The notes beneath the pieces were generated by a model. The model was given only the letters and a program-made list of their open reading frames with translations. It had not been told where the DNA came from and searched no databases. Position numbers and translations under genes: made by a program. DNA of 64,000 bases from UBA7672 sp047601145 (GTDB lineage Bacteria > Pseudomonadota > Alphaproteobacteria > Caulobacterales > Hyphomonadaceae), in contig JASGJW010000001.1 of assembly GCA_047601145.1 (NCBI GenBank), positions 620,001 to 684,000 of the forward strand. The letters are read 5' to 3'. Below, piece by piece: positions 16,499-25,337 of the stretch; positions within the stretch are counted from its first letter, which is position 1; every line of letters begins with the position of its first letter.

Positions 16499-17134
16499 TC
16501 AGGCCGGGGCCAGCGCCTTCAGAACGCTTTCCGTGAGCCGCCGCGAATAGATCTCCGGCACGGGCCCGCGCATCGCGATCAGCCGGTGCCAGATCGGCCC
16601 GAACAGAAGTTCCGTTGCAAGATCAATGTCCCAGTCGCGCCGCACCGCCCCCTTCAACGCCTGTTCAGCAAGAATGTGCCGGAGCGGTATCTTCACGCTC
16701 TCCGAGAACCAGCCGCGGAACGTCTCGCCTGCATCGCTGTCATCTGCGGCCGCCAGCAGCGCCCCGCGCCAGGCATGCGCGCCATCGCCGGTCCGCACCG
16801 CCACCAGCATCGGCTCGATCAGCGCCGCGATCCGATCACGCACATCCGCATTTGCCGGCACAGCCTTAGGCGCGCCGATGGTCGCCAGCGCGGCATCCAC
16901 CGCCAGGCACGCAGCCGATTTCCACCAGCGATAGATCGTCTGCTTCGACGCCTTGGCGTTCTTCGCCACGCGATCGACTGAAAACCCGCGCCAGCCATGT
17001 TCCGACATTTCAGTATAGGCCGCGACCAGCACGGCGTTGGTCGACGCCTCGCTGCGGCGCGGCCCAACGCGGCGCTTGTCGCCTTCGTCTGACGTTTCTT
17101 CAGGCGGCGGGGTCGGAATGTCGTCGTCGACCAT
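16499..17134 (-). CDS. TetR-family transcriptional regulator
   Basis: A 211-residue protein starting at ATG 17134; the open frame extends further but without a better start. After an acidic, Pro-rich leader, the helix-turn-helix occupies residues ~30-75 (GFSVDRVAKNAKASKQTIYRWW). The C-terminal ligand domain is of the AcrR-like TetR_C type. The next plus-strand gene, the carbonic anhydrase, begins 159 bases away and is divergent. It may be the target (inference). Confidence 0.85.
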   Translation of the reverse strand: MVDDDIPTPPPEETSDEGDKRRVGPRRSEASTNAVLVAAYTEMSEHGWRGFSVDRVAKNAKASKQTIYRWWKSAACLAVDAALATIGAPKAVPANADVRDRIAALIEPMLVAVRTGDGAHAWRGALLAAADDSDAGETFRGWFSESVKIPLRHILAEQALKGAVRRDWDIDLATELLFGPIWHRLIAMRGPVPEIYSRRLTESVLKALAPA

Positions 17135-17292
17135 GAGGGCCTCGTCTCCTGCGGCGGGAAAAACCGGTACGGTGCAAGCGAGGACTAACGGAACTGTGCG
17201 TACCTTGTCCGCCAAACACCCCTCACAAGTCAATCTCCGAGTAAACGGCAGGGTTTGCGTCCGCGGCCAACATTCGATAGCGACACGCCACG

Positions 17293-17970
17293 ATGAATGA
17301 CGCCCCAGACGGTTCCCAGGATCTGATCGCCGGCTACCGGCGCTTCCGCGCGCACCGCTACCGCGAAGCGCGCGATCTTTTCCGCCGCCTGCGCGACGGG
17401 CAGGAGCCGGCGACGATGATCATCGCCTGCGCAGACAGCCGCGCCGATCCCGCCATGATCTTTGACGCAGCCCCCGGCGAATTGTTCACTGTGCGCAACG
17501 TCGCCGCCCTCGTTCCGCCCTATGACGAAAGCGGCGGCCTGCACGGTGTCTCCGCCGCGCTCGAATTCGCGGTCACGCGCCTCAAGGTGAAGCAGATCGT
17601 CGTCATGGGCCATGGTGGCTGCGGCGGCATCGCCGCCTCGCTCGCAGCCGCCGCCGACCGCCCCGTCGGCCGCTTCATCGCGCCGTGGGTCGAACTCGCC
17701 GCCGATGCACGCGACGCAGTCCTGCGCGATGAGACCATCCCGCGCTCGGACTGGCAGGAAGCCGTCGAGCACGGCGCCGTCGGCCAGTCGCTCAAGAACC
17801 TGACGAGCTTCCCCTTCGTGCGCTCCGCCATCGAGCGTGGCGAGCTCAACATGGACGGCGCGTGGTTCTCGATCGGCAAGGGCGAGCTGCACTGGCGCGA
17901 TCCCGCTACCGGCCACTTCTCCGTCGTCAGCGCCGAAGACCCGTCCGTCGAGCAGGACAACAAGATCTAG
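17293..17970 (+). CDS. Beta-class carbonic anhydrase
   Basis: A 225-residue enzyme that interconverts CO2 and bicarbonate. The zinc ligands are Cys46 (within CADSR), His107 and Cys110 (within GHGGC). The Asp48-Arg50 dyad of the active site is present. NVAALVPPY and the final beta-carbonic-anhydrase helices are as expected. It is probably cytosolic, since no signal is seen. A small exported-protein gene follows 14 bases downstream. Confidence 0.93.
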   Translation: MNDAPDGSQDLIAGYRRFRAHRYREARDLFRRLRDGQEPATMIIACADSRADPAMIFDAAPGELFTVRNVAALVPPYDESGGLHGVSAALEFAVTRLKVKQIVVMGHGGCGGIAASLAAAADRPVGRFIAPWVELAADARDAVLRDETIPRSDWQEAVEHGAVGQSLKNLTSFPFVRSAIERGELNMDGAWFSIGKGELHWRDPATGHFSVVSAEDPSVEQDNKI

Positions 17971-17984
17971 TTCCGGAGCTTTCG

Positions 17985-18434
17985 ATGAAGCTGCACAGCA
18001 TCTTTCTTGCAGCGGCCGGCGCATTCGCGCTCCACGCGTCCGCCTACGCGCAGGATCTCAAGGGCGACATGGAATACTTCATGTCGGAATACCTCCGCGC
18101 CTGGAACGCGCACGACGCCAAGCTCATTATCAAGGACTTCTACCGCCTCGACCCGTCCCATCGCTGGGCCACCGTCGAAGGCCTGCAGGCCGAGTTCGAC
18201 CGGCTCAAGTCGGAAGGCTACGACCATTCCGACATCAAGAGCATCACCGGCTGCGTTCTCACTGCCGACACTGGCCAGGTCGAGCTCCGCTTCACGCGCC
18301 TCAAGACCGACGGCTCCTTCATGCCGCCAAAGGACCGCGTCTCGGTCTACCAGGTCCGCCGCTTCGATGACGGCTGGCGCGCCACCAGCATGGCCGGCCT
18401 GCCCGAAGGCCAGAGCATGAAGTGCGAGCCGTAA
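17985..18434 (+). CDS. Exported NTF2/SnoaL-like protein, paralogue 1
   Basis: A 149-residue protein with a Sec signal (…SAYAQ). The mature part has the alternation of a cystatin-like NTF2 fold: YLRAWNAHDAKLIIKDFYRL early, then GYDHSDIKSITGC and VYQVRRFDDGW. It is clearly similar to the gene facing it at 18436-18888. The role is unknown. The pair ends tail to tail, with only one base between the two stop codons. Confidence 0.75.
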   Translation: MKLHSIFLAAAGAFALHASAYAQDLKGDMEYFMSEYLRAWNAHDAKLIIKDFYRLDPSHRWATVEGLQAEFDRLKSEGYDHSDIKSITGCVLTADTGQVELRFTRLKTDGSFMPPKDRVSVYQVRRFDDGWRATSMAGLPEGQSMKCEP

Positions 18435-18444
18435 GCTAGCTTAC
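18431..18444. repeat. 14-base perfect palindrome shared by two stop codons
   Basis: GTAAGCTAGCTTAC spans the TAA of the plus-strand paralogue and the TAG of the minus-strand paralogue. Confidence 0.6.
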
Positions 18445-18888
18445 CGGGCACGCCAGCGGCTTGCCTGCATCGCCGCCCGTCAGCTTCGTGATCCGCCATC
18501 CATCGGTGAACTTCTTCAGCTCGTAGTTCGACGCCCGATCCTTCGGCGGCAACGCCTCGCCACTCTCCTTCAGTCGCGAGAACGTCATCCCTGCCCACGC
18601 CGTCTCCGCGCCGGTGATGCACGCCTTGATCTCGTGGATGTCCGAATGATGATAGCCCTGCACCCGCAGGTTCACGAAGCCGTTCTCGAGGCTGTCTTTC
18701 TGATCCGCCTCGCTCCGTCCCATCCGATAGAAGTCGCGCGCGATCGCTTCCGAGTCGTGCCTATTCCACGCCTTCGTGTAGTCCCACATGAAACGCTCGA
18801 CGACCGTCTCCGGCGCCAGCGACGGCGCCTTCGGCGCACTCTCGCACGCGCCCAGCGCCAGGATCACTATGCCAACAGCCAGCCTCAT
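18436..18888 (-). CDS. NTF2/SnoaL-like lipoprotein, paralogue 2
   Basis: A 150-residue protein with a lipoprotein signal (ILALGAC). The mature sequence parallels the neighbour at 17985: YTKAWNRHDSEAIARDFYRM, GYHHSDIHEIKAC, LPPKDRASNYELKKFTDGW. One paralogue is soluble and exported and the other is lipidated, so they may act on the same periplasmic substrate in two places (inference). Confidence 0.75.
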   Translation of the reverse strand: MRLAVGIVILALGACESAPKAPSLAPETVVERFMWDYTKAWNRHDSEAIARDFYRMGRSEADQKDSLENGFVNLRVQGYHHSDIHEIKACITGAETAWAGMTFSRLKESGEALPPKDRASNYELKKFTDGWRITKLTGGDAGKPLACPVS

Positions 18889-18969
18889 GCGTCCTCCCGG
18901 GTCAGGCGAACACTAGGCGCTTCGTTCCGCCCCGTCTAATCAGTCATCTGCGAACCGACGGAGGAAGCA

Positions 18970-19995
18970 ATGCACATCACCCGCCGCGGCGCCATCTTCG
19001 GCGCCGGAGCAAGCCTCGCCGCCTGCTCGCAATCTCCCGCCCCCGTCACGAGTCATCCGGCCGGCTGCTGGAAAGCTGCGCCGTCGCTGCCCTTCGCCGT
19101 GCAGGAAATCTACCCCGCAGCCCATGTCGGCCGCATCCACATCGCCGGAGGCCTCTTGTCGGACGGCGTCCGCGTCACCGGCGTCTCGGATCGTCACATC
19201 GCCTACGACCCGGCAACAGGCGAAACCGAAACCCTCACGCCGCTGCCGCAGCGCCGCCACCATCCCTACGCCGTCAGCCACAAGGGCCGCCTCTTCCTGC
19301 TCGGCGGCTTCAATTCCGATCCTGATCGCGTCACCTGGATCATGCAGTCCGAGACTTTGGCGTGGAGCCCGCGCCAGTGGAATACGTTCGCGCCCGCGCC
19401 CGGCCCGCACGCCGAGACCGTTGCGGCCAGCATCAGCGACCGCATCCACATCGTCGGCGGCCGAAAGCCGAAAGGCCTCGCCAACGCCGCCTACGGCGAT
19501 CACGAAGACACCGACCGTCATCTCGTCTTCGACTTCAGCGCCAACAGCTGGAACACCGCGGCGCCGGCGCTGTCCGCCCGCAACAGCGCCGCTGGGGCCA
19601 TCATCGGCGATCTCTGGCATGTCGTCGGCGGCCGTCACGTCACGGACGGTCCCAGCGACGCCCATGAAGTCTACGACGTGCGCGAAGACCGCTGGCGCAC
19701 GGCAGCCCCTATGCCGAAGGGCTCGGGCGCTGGCGGCAACGCAGCCGTCACGCTCGGTGGTGCGCTCTACGCTTTCGGCGGAGAGTATTTCGAGAATGGC
19801 GGCAAGGTGCACGCCGAAGTCTGGCGCTATGATCCGAAAGCCGATGCCTGGACAGCCGCTGCGCCCATGCCTACCCCGCGCCATGGCCTCGGCGCTGTCG
19901 TCATAGGCGATGCAGCCTGGCTTGTCGGGGGCGCAAAGAGACCGAGCGGGTCGGAGACCAGCAATGCCGTCGAACGCTTCTCGCTGACCTGCTGA
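18970..19995 (+). CDS. Kelch-repeat beta-propeller protein with a Tat/lipoprotein signal
   Basis: A 341-residue protein. The N-terminus has ITRRGAIFGAG, a twin-arginine signal, ending in LAAC. The rest is a series of Kelch-like blades with the GG-x-W/D pattern: HIAGG, FLLGGFN, HIVGGRKP, HVVGGRH, YAFGGEY, WLVGGAK, about six blades. Likely a periplasmic, Tat-exported propeller. The enzymatic role, if any, is unknown. Confidence 0.82.
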   Translation: MHITRRGAIFGAGASLAACSQSPAPVTSHPAGCWKAAPSLPFAVQEIYPAAHVGRIHIAGGLLSDGVRVTGVSDRHIAYDPATGETETLTPLPQRRHHPYAVSHKGRLFLLGGFNSDPDRVTWIMQSETLAWSPRQWNTFAPAPGPHAETVAASISDRIHIVGGRKPKGLANAAYGDHEDTDRHLVFDFSANSWNTAAPALSARNSAAGAIIGDLWHVVGGRHVTDGPSDAHEVYDVREDRWRTAAPMPKGSGAGGNAAVTLGGALYAFGGEYFENGGKVHAEVWRYDPKADAWTAAAPMPTPRHGLGAVVIGDAAWLVGGAKRPSGSETSNAVERFSLTC

Positions 19996-20005
19996 CCCAG
20001 CGGTC

Positions 20006-20632
20006 TCAACCGCCTTCAACCGGCCGCGGCTCGCGCCACATCGCTTCCAGTGGCGGCCCGCCCGGTCCCGGCTCGAACAGCTTCACTCGCTCGAACCCGC
20101 GCGAGCGATAGAAGCCGCTGTTGGCGGGGTTCGAATTCTCCAGATAGCACGGCAGCCCCTTGCGATCCGCCGCCGCAAGCACCGGCGCCATGATCTCCTT
20201 GCCCAGGCCCTTGCCACGCGCCGCCTTCCGCGTGCCGATGGCGAAGAGATACATGTGCGGCGCCTTGGGATGTTCGCGCGCCATCGCATCCGCCGCCCCA
20301 AGCGCCCGCTTCGCCGCCCCGCCCGCGCCCATCCCGATCATCGCGCCCACAAGTCCCAGCGTCGGCAGCAGCGCCAGCTCGCGATCGGCCGAGGAATGCG
20401 ACCACATCGTTGCGGCCTTGTCGCCGATCAGGTGACACGTTCCACGCTTCAGGTAGACGCTTTTCGCCAGCGCAGAAAACACCGTCGGCAATGGGTTGGC
20501 CGTGCCGAAGATCCACAGGTTCACCGGGTCTTCCGAAAATGCTTCGGCGATGATCCCGCCGACCTGTCGCCAGTCCGCCTGCGCCGCCGCCGTCATCCCG
20601 TCCGGCAGCCTGATGTCCAGCGTTTCCGGCAT
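20006..20632 (-). CDS. GNAT-family N-acetyltransferase
   Basis: A 208-residue protein. Acetyl-CoA binding motif A lies at about residues 130-150 (YLFAIGTRKAARGKGLGKEI, with the R/Q-x-x-G-x-G/A pattern RGKGLG). Motif B follows with YLENSNPANSGFYRSRGF. The N-terminal half is poorly conserved, as usual. The substrate is unknown. It lies 14 bases upstream of nothing it obviously serves. Confidence 0.85.
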   Translation of the reverse strand: MPETLDIRLPDGMTAAAQADWRQVGGIIAEAFSEDPVNLWIFGTANPLPTVFSALAKSVYLKRGTCHLIGDKAATMWSHSSADRELALLPTLGLVGAMIGMGAGGAAKRALGAADAMAREHPKAPHMYLFAIGTRKAARGKGLGKEIMAPVLAAADRKGLPCYLENSNPANSGFYRSRGFERVKLFEPGPGGPPLEAMWREPRPVEGG

Positions 20633-20645
20633 GGGATGGCGTCCC

Positions 20646-21074
20646 TCAGCTACAGCTCAGCACGCTAGCGTAAGCCACGCTTTCCTGATCGCCAATGCGC
20701 CAGCCTGCGTCGGTCTTCACGAGCTCGAACACCGTTGCCTCGTCGCCATCCATCAGCCCGCCATAGGTGAACAGCTTGCCATACTTCACCAGCGCCCTGC
20801 CGTGCGTGGAATCCTTCCCGCAGAAGCTCGCGCCATAAACATCGAGCTTTCCGAAACTGTCGCTCCGCAGCGCATCGAACCCTTTCGTCAGCGCGACTTC
20901 ATCGCCTTTCACATAGACGTCCTTCAGCATCGCCGCCGTGTCGCCCTTGTTGAATGCGGCGATCCAGCGATTGATAACCGCCTTGCCCTCCACCTCGATC
21001 TCCGTCGCCCCCTGCTGCGCCAGCGCAGGCGCCGCGAGCACAACAGCCAGAAGGCAGGCAACAACACGCTTCAT
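20646..21074 (-). CDS. Exported SnoaL/NTF2-like protein
   Basis: The true start is ATG 21074 (MKRVVACLLAVVLAAPALAQ, a Sec signal). The longer open frame upstream is antisense to the transporter gene. The mature 120 residues have the NTF2-like pattern: INRWIAAFNKGDTAAMLKDVY, VFELVKTDAGWRIGDQE. Its function is unknown. The stop lies 13 bases upstream of the acetyltransferase start, so they may be co-transcribed. Confidence 0.75.
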   Translation of the reverse strand: MKRVVACLLAVVLAAPALAQQGATEIEVEGKAVINRWIAAFNKGDTAAMLKDVYVKGDEVALTKGFDALRSDSFGKLDVYGASFCGKDSTHGRALVKYGKLFTYGGLMDGDEATVFELVKTDAGWRIGDQESVAYASVLSCS

Positions 21075-21154
21075 CGGAAATCTCCCTTGCCCCTGTGAAG
21101 CGGACGCCGTGTTCCTCCGCAAGCATTCGCCGCAGCACCCACGCAAACGTGAGT

Positions 21155-22426
21155 CTAGTCGATCGGCTTCTTCCGCAAGAGCAACAGCGCCACGAGGCTC
21201 AGCCCCGCCGCTACGCTGAGATAGATCCCCACCAGCGGCAGCCCGCCCTGCTGCGCCAGTGCTTGCGCCGCGATCGGCGTGAACCCGCCCCCGATGACGC
21301 CGCCGACATTGAACGCCACGCTCGCGCCTGTGTACCTCACGCGCGCCGGGAAAAGCCCCGGCAGCCATGCGCCCAGCGGCCCATACACGAACCCCATCAA
21401 CAATAGCAGGATCGACAGGAACCCGCCCACCATAACCAAGTCCGCACCGCCCATCATCGGCGCCATCAGGAAGCCCGCGCCAACGCTCAGCGCGCATCCG
21501 ATCAGCAGGACCAGGCGCGGGCTCGCCGCATCCGACCAGTAGCCCGCCCACACGATCCCGCCCGCCATGAAAAGGATCGCGACAAGCTGCACCTGCAGGA
21601 ACGTCTCGCGCGGAATGGCCAGCGTCGTCGTGCCATAGCCAAGCGCGAACGCCGTCGCGATGTAATAGATGCAGAAACACGCCACGACGCCGAACGTGCC
21701 GCCAATCGTCTCCTTCCAGTGATCGCGGAACAATTCGCCCAGCGGCACCATTGGCGGCTTCTCTTTCTCGAGCACAGCCCGGAATGCCGGCGTCTCCGCC
21801 AGCTTCAGCCGCACCCATAACCCTACCGCCACAAGCAGCGCGCTCGCCAGGAACGGAATGCGCCAGCCCCAATCGAGGAATGCATCCTTCGACAGCACCA
21901 GTCCGAGAATGAGGAACAGCCCGTTCGCCGCAATAAAACCCACCGGCGCGCCAAGCTGCGGGAACATCCCGTACCGCGCCTTCCAGCCCGGAGGCGCATT
22001 CTCGACCGCTAGCAGCGCAGCCCCGCCCCACTCCCCGCCCAGCCCCAGGCCTTGCCCGAAACGCAACACGCATAGCAGCAGCGGCGCGATCCATCCGGCC
22101 ATTGCATAGGTTGGCAGGAAGGCGATCGCCATTGTCGATCCGCCCATCAGCATCAGCGACCACACCAGCGTCGACTTCCGCCCGATCCGGTCCCCGAAAT
22201 GCCCGAACACCACCGCCCCGATCGGCCGCGCGATGAATGCGATCGCAAAGGTCGAGTAGCTCAGCATCAGCTGTGCCGACGCATCGGTCTTCGGAAAGAA
22301 CAGCTGCGGGAAAACCAGCGAAGCGGCGGTCGCATAGATATAGAAATCATAGAACTCGACCGCCGTGCCCACGAGGCTCGCCGTCAGCACCCGCGCCGCC
22401 GGCGCCCGCTCTGCTGTTGCTGTCAT
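21155..22426 (-). CDS. MFS transporter of the metabolite:H+ symporter (MHS) type
   Basis: A 423-residue inner-membrane protein with twelve predicted helices, starting at ATG 22426. The MHS signature is visible: VGTAVEFYDFYIYATAA in helix 1, GHFGDRIGRK between helices 2 and 3, and LRFGQGLGLGGEWGGA in helix 4. Relatives carry proline/betaine, shikimate or dicarboxylates with protons; the exact substrate cannot be told. It is divergent from the TIR gene at 22561. Confidence 0.9.
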   Translation of the reverse strand: MTATAERAPAARVLTASLVGTAVEFYDFYIYATAASLVFPQLFFPKTDASAQLMLSYSTFAIAFIARPIGAVVFGHFGDRIGRKSTLVWSLMLMGGSTMAIAFLPTYAMAGWIAPLLLCVLRFGQGLGLGGEWGGAALLAVENAPPGWKARYGMFPQLGAPVGFIAANGLFLILGLVLSKDAFLDWGWRIPFLASALLVAVGLWVRLKLAETPAFRAVLEKEKPPMVPLGELFRDHWKETIGGTFGVVACFCIYYIATAFALGYGTTTLAIPRETFLQVQLVAILFMAGGIVWAGYWSDAASPRLVLLIGCALSVGAGFLMAPMMGGADLVMVGGFLSILLLLMGFVYGPLGAWLPGLFPARVRYTGASVAFNVGGVIGGGFTPIAAQALAQQGGLPLVGIYLSVAAGLSLVALLLLRKKPID

Positions 22427-22560
22427 GCCGTATGCCCTGTCACGCAACCCGCGCGGTTTAGGCCAGAAAGCCGGGCCAGGCGCAACCGCCCCGCGCTCGC
22501 TTTCCAGCGCAGCCGCGTCGTGTAAGGTGCTGCAACGCAGCTTCGGCTTCGGGGGAGACA

Positions 22561-23919
22561 TTGGTCGGGCCGGCCGGGCAGTATCGCGCCTTCATCAGCT
22601 ATTCGCAGCAGGACAAGGCGTGGGGCAAGCGCATCCACACCTGGCTGGAGACGTATCGCCTGCCTGAAGGCGTCGCGCGCAGCAACGCGGCCAACGAACG
22701 CCTCGGCCGCTTCTTCCGCGATGAGGAAGACATGGCCGCCGCCTCCGACATCGGCGAGATCGTGCGCCGCGCCATCGAGAACGCGGAAAGCCTGATTGTC
22801 ATCTGCTCGCCTCGCTCCGCCCAGTCGAAATGGGTCAATGCCGAGATCCACCATTACCGCCGCACCGGCCGAGCCCGGAAGGTCTTCGCCGTCATCGTCG
22901 ATGGCCTCCCGAACTCAGGCGATCCAGAAACCGAATGCTTCCCGCCCGCCCTGCGCGCTGCAGGCGATCCTGACGACCCCGACGCCCTGCCGATCGAACC
23001 GCTCGGCCTCGACGTGCGCAAGGACGGCCATGCCCGCGTATGTGCGCGTCTCGCCGCCGGTCTCATGGATCTCGACTTCGACGATCTCTGGCAGCGCGAC
23101 CGCCGCCGCGCCGAAGCGCGCCAGCGCCTTCTCATCGGCGGGCTTGCCGGCGTCAGCGTCGTCTTCGCCGCTCTCGCCGCAACCGCCATCTGGTTTGGCG
23201 TCCAGTCGCAACGCAATGCCGCCGATGCCGACGCCGCCCGCCTGCAGCTGCAGCGCGAATATCTCGGCATGCTTGGCGAGACTGTCGTCGATGAAGTTCT
23301 CGCCGGCGACAGCGTTCCCGGCGAGATTGTCACGAAGAACCCCGCCGACTGGGTCTCGCTGATGTGGATCCGCGACGTGCAGTTCGCCGTCGCTCGCGAT
23401 TACGGGGCCGGCCGCATCCTTGCCGTCGCTCATGACGGCGTTCTCAATGGCGACGTGTCGAGCCGCAGCAGCGGCTTCCTGCGCCGCTCGGTCGAGTGGC
23501 TGGCCGGTCCGCGCGGCGGCCGCTCGGTCACCATCACGAGCGGTCATTGCGAATGGCTGCCGACCGTGACGCCCGACTGGGCCCTGCCAGGCCAGCTTGC
23601 CGCCTGGGGCTATGGCGTGAAAACGCTTCCCGGCGCCATCGACGACAAGGCGCTCGACGGCGCCAACGTCCTCATCGTCGGCAATGCCTGGGGCGATTTC
23701 ACGCCTGCCGAGATCACTGCAATCGACCGCTTCGTCTCTCGCGGCGGAGGTCTTCTGGCTGCAGGCCTTGGCTGGTCATGGCAGGATTCAAGCGCCCTGC
23801 CCGATTTCGCCTGCCCTGGCCAATCAACCCGTCAGAACATCGCCGACATCACCACCTATCCGATGAACCGCCTGTTCGAGCCTTACGGGATGCAATGGAC
23901 AGCTAACCCGGTTGAATAG
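22561..23919 (+). CDS. TIR domain membrane protein with a C-terminal amidotransferase-like domain (1)
   Basis: A 452-residue protein starting at TTG 22561, supported by GGGGGAGA just upstream. Residues ~8-140 form a TIR domain (YRAFISYSQQD; the NADase-type glutamate is in KWVNAEIHHY). A single transmembrane helix lies at ~183-207 and a short coiled coil follows. The C-terminal ~200 residues resemble the GATase1-like domain seen next to M60/TCAF peptidase modules (ANVLIVGNAWGDFTPAEI, then GGGLLAAGLGWSW and YPMNRLFEPYG). With one helix, the TIR would be cytosolic and the C-terminal domain periplasmic. It is related end to end to the protein at 50748, except for a shorter linker. Confidence 0.82.
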   Translation: MVGPAGQYRAFISYSQQDKAWGKRIHTWLETYRLPEGVARSNAANERLGRFFRDEEDMAAASDIGEIVRRAIENAESLIVICSPRSAQSKWVNAEIHHYRRTGRARKVFAVIVDGLPNSGDPETECFPPALRAAGDPDDPDALPIEPLGLDVRKDGHARVCARLAAGLMDLDFDDLWQRDRRRAEARQRLLIGGLAGVSVVFAALAATAIWFGVQSQRNAADADAARLQLQREYLGMLGETVVDEVLAGDSVPGEIVTKNPADWVSLMWIRDVQFAVARDYGAGRILAVAHDGVLNGDVSSRSSGFLRRSVEWLAGPRGGRSVTITSGHCEWLPTVTPDWALPGQLAAWGYGVKTLPGAIDDKALDGANVLIVGNAWGDFTPAEITAIDRFVSRGGGLLAAGLGWSWQDSSALPDFACPGQSTRQNIADITTYPMNRLFEPYGMQWTANPVE

Positions 23920-23925
23920 CGCCCC

Positions 23926-24606
23926 TCACCCCAGCCGCATCGACAGCTCGACGTCTTCATCGAACGGCACGGAGAGATACCCAGCCGCAGGCGAACGCAC
24001 GCGCGCCAGGTATTCCGGACAATAGTCCGCATTGTCCGCCACGATCATGGCGCCCGGCCGCAGGCGGCTCTCCAGCAGGTCCAGCACATCCGAATAGAGC
24101 GCCTTCGCCCCGTCGAGCAGCACGAGGTCAATCGACTGCGGCAGGTCCATCGCCAGTGTCTTCAGCGCGTCGCCCTCGCGGATTTCGACCAGGTCCATGA
24201 CGCCGCCAGCTGTCAGGTTCGCCCGCGCCCGCGCCGCCTTCGACGGTTCGAACTCCGATGTGATCAGCAGCCCGCCGCCATTCTCGCGCAGCGCCGCCGC
24301 CATATGCAGCGTCGAGATGCCGAACGACGTCCCGAACTCCACGATCGTCCGCGCCTTGAGACCCCGCGTCAGCATGTAGAGCAGATGCCCCGTCTCCCGC
24401 GAAACGGCGAGCGGGAAATCCTTCAGCACGCCATAGAAGGTCGCGTACTCGGTCTTGCTGCGCATCATCTGTTGATGCTGACCGAGAAGATGCTGCAGTT
24501 CAGGCGCATCCTGCGGCCGGGCCGCATCGGCCTCCGCAAACAACCGGTCGATCAGCGGACCGATCGGCGCAGTCGCAAGCAGCGTGTTGGTCATCAAAGT
24601 GGTCAT
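23926..24606 (-). CDS. Class I SAM-dependent methyltransferase
   Basis: A 226-residue, O-methyltransferase-like protein. Motif I is IVEFGTSFGISTLHMA, followed by LLITSEFEPSKAARARANL and IDLVLLDGAKALYSDVLDLL, with a late MIVADNADY. The substrate is unknown. It is transcribed away from the TetR gene at 24708, with an inverted repeat between them, and is the likely target of that repressor. Confidence 0.85.
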   Translation of the reverse strand: MTTLMTNTLLATAPIGPLIDRLFAEADAARPQDAPELQHLLGQHQQMMRSKTEYATFYGVLKDFPLAVSRETGHLLYMLTRGLKARTIVEFGTSFGISTLHMAAALRENGGGLLITSEFEPSKAARARANLTAGGVMDLVEIREGDALKTLAMDLPQSIDLVLLDGAKALYSDVLDLLESRLRPGAMIVADNADYCPEYLARVRSPAAGYLSVPFDEDVELSMRLG

Positions 24607-24660
24607 TGGGGGAGGTCCTCGTTTCTTGTTTTTTCAGTCTGGCGTTTCACCAGAATTGAA

Positions 24661-24695
24661 AATACGAATAGTTCGTCAGGTTTTCTATTCGCATT
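24661..24695. promoter_or_regulatory. Candidate operator between the methyltransferase and TetR genes
   Basis: AATACGAATAG (24661-24671) and CTATTCGCATT (24685-24695) form an inverted repeat with one mismatch and 13 bases between the arms. The 101-base region serves both divergent genes. A TetR dimer site is the natural reading. Confidence 0.6.
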
Positions 24696-24707
24696 CGGTG
24701 AGACGCC

Positions 24708-25337
24708 ATGCCCGCACGCCGCCGCGCCCAGATTTCAACGCGAAAACTGCCGCAACAGGCCCGCTCGACAGAGCTTGTCAGCGCAATCCTCGAGGCCGCT
24801 GTTCGCGTTCTGCAGAAGGAAGGCGCACAGCGCTTCACCACTGCGCGAGTCGCCGAGAAGGCCGGTGTCAGCGTCGGCTCCGTCTATCAGTACTTCCCCA
24901 ACAAGGCCTCGATCCTCTTTCGTCTTCAGAGCGATGAATGGCGCCAGACAACCCACATGATGCGCGGCATTCTCGAAGACCGCGCCACGCCGCCGCTCGA
25001 TCGCCTGCGCAGGCTCGTCCACGCTTTCGTGAAATCGGAGTGCGATGAGGCCGCCATCCGCGTCGCCCTCGACGACGCCGCCCCGCTCTATCGCGACGCG
25101 CCTGAAGCAGCTGAAGCCAAGGGCGAATGGGATAGCGTCACCGACGCCTTCATGCGCGAGGCCCTGCCCGGCCGCCCCAAACCGTTACGCGATCTTGCCG
25201 GCGACGTCATCACCACGACGCTCAGCGCCGTCGGCAAGGATTTTTCGGAAACCCCGCGCACCGCAGCCGAAATAAGAACCTACGCCGAGGCCATGGCCGA
25301 CATGTTCTGCGCATACCTGAAGACGCTGGCGCGCTAG
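24708..25337 (+). CDS. TetR-family transcriptional repressor
   Basis: A 209-residue protein. The helix-turn-helix is at residues ~20-65 (FTTARVAEKAGVSVGSVYQYFPNKASILF). The C-terminal effector domain is of a common TetR subfamily. It is divergent from the methyltransferase gene and the intergenic inverted repeat is its probable site, so it likely represses both itself and the enzyme (inference). Confidence 0.88.
   Translation: MPARRRAQISTRKLPQQARSTELVSAILEAAVRVLQKEGAQRFTTARVAEKAGVSVGSVYQYFPNKASILFRLQSDEWRQTTHMMRGILEDRATPPLDRLRRLVHAFVKSECDEAAIRVALDDAAPLYRDAPEAAEAKGEWDSVTDAFMREALPGRPKPLRDLAGDVITTTLSAVGKDFSETPRTAAEIRTYAEAMADMFCAYLKTLAR

Noticed and set aside
18940..20019. Minus-strand frame of 359 residues opposite the Kelch gene
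   Set aside because: Shadow of the plus-strand propeller, which has a clear Tat signal and repeating blades.
20646..22163. Single 505-residue minus-strand protein
   Set aside because: Only its last 142 residues are real (SnoaL-like, ATG 21074); the upstream part is out-of-frame reading of the MFS gene.
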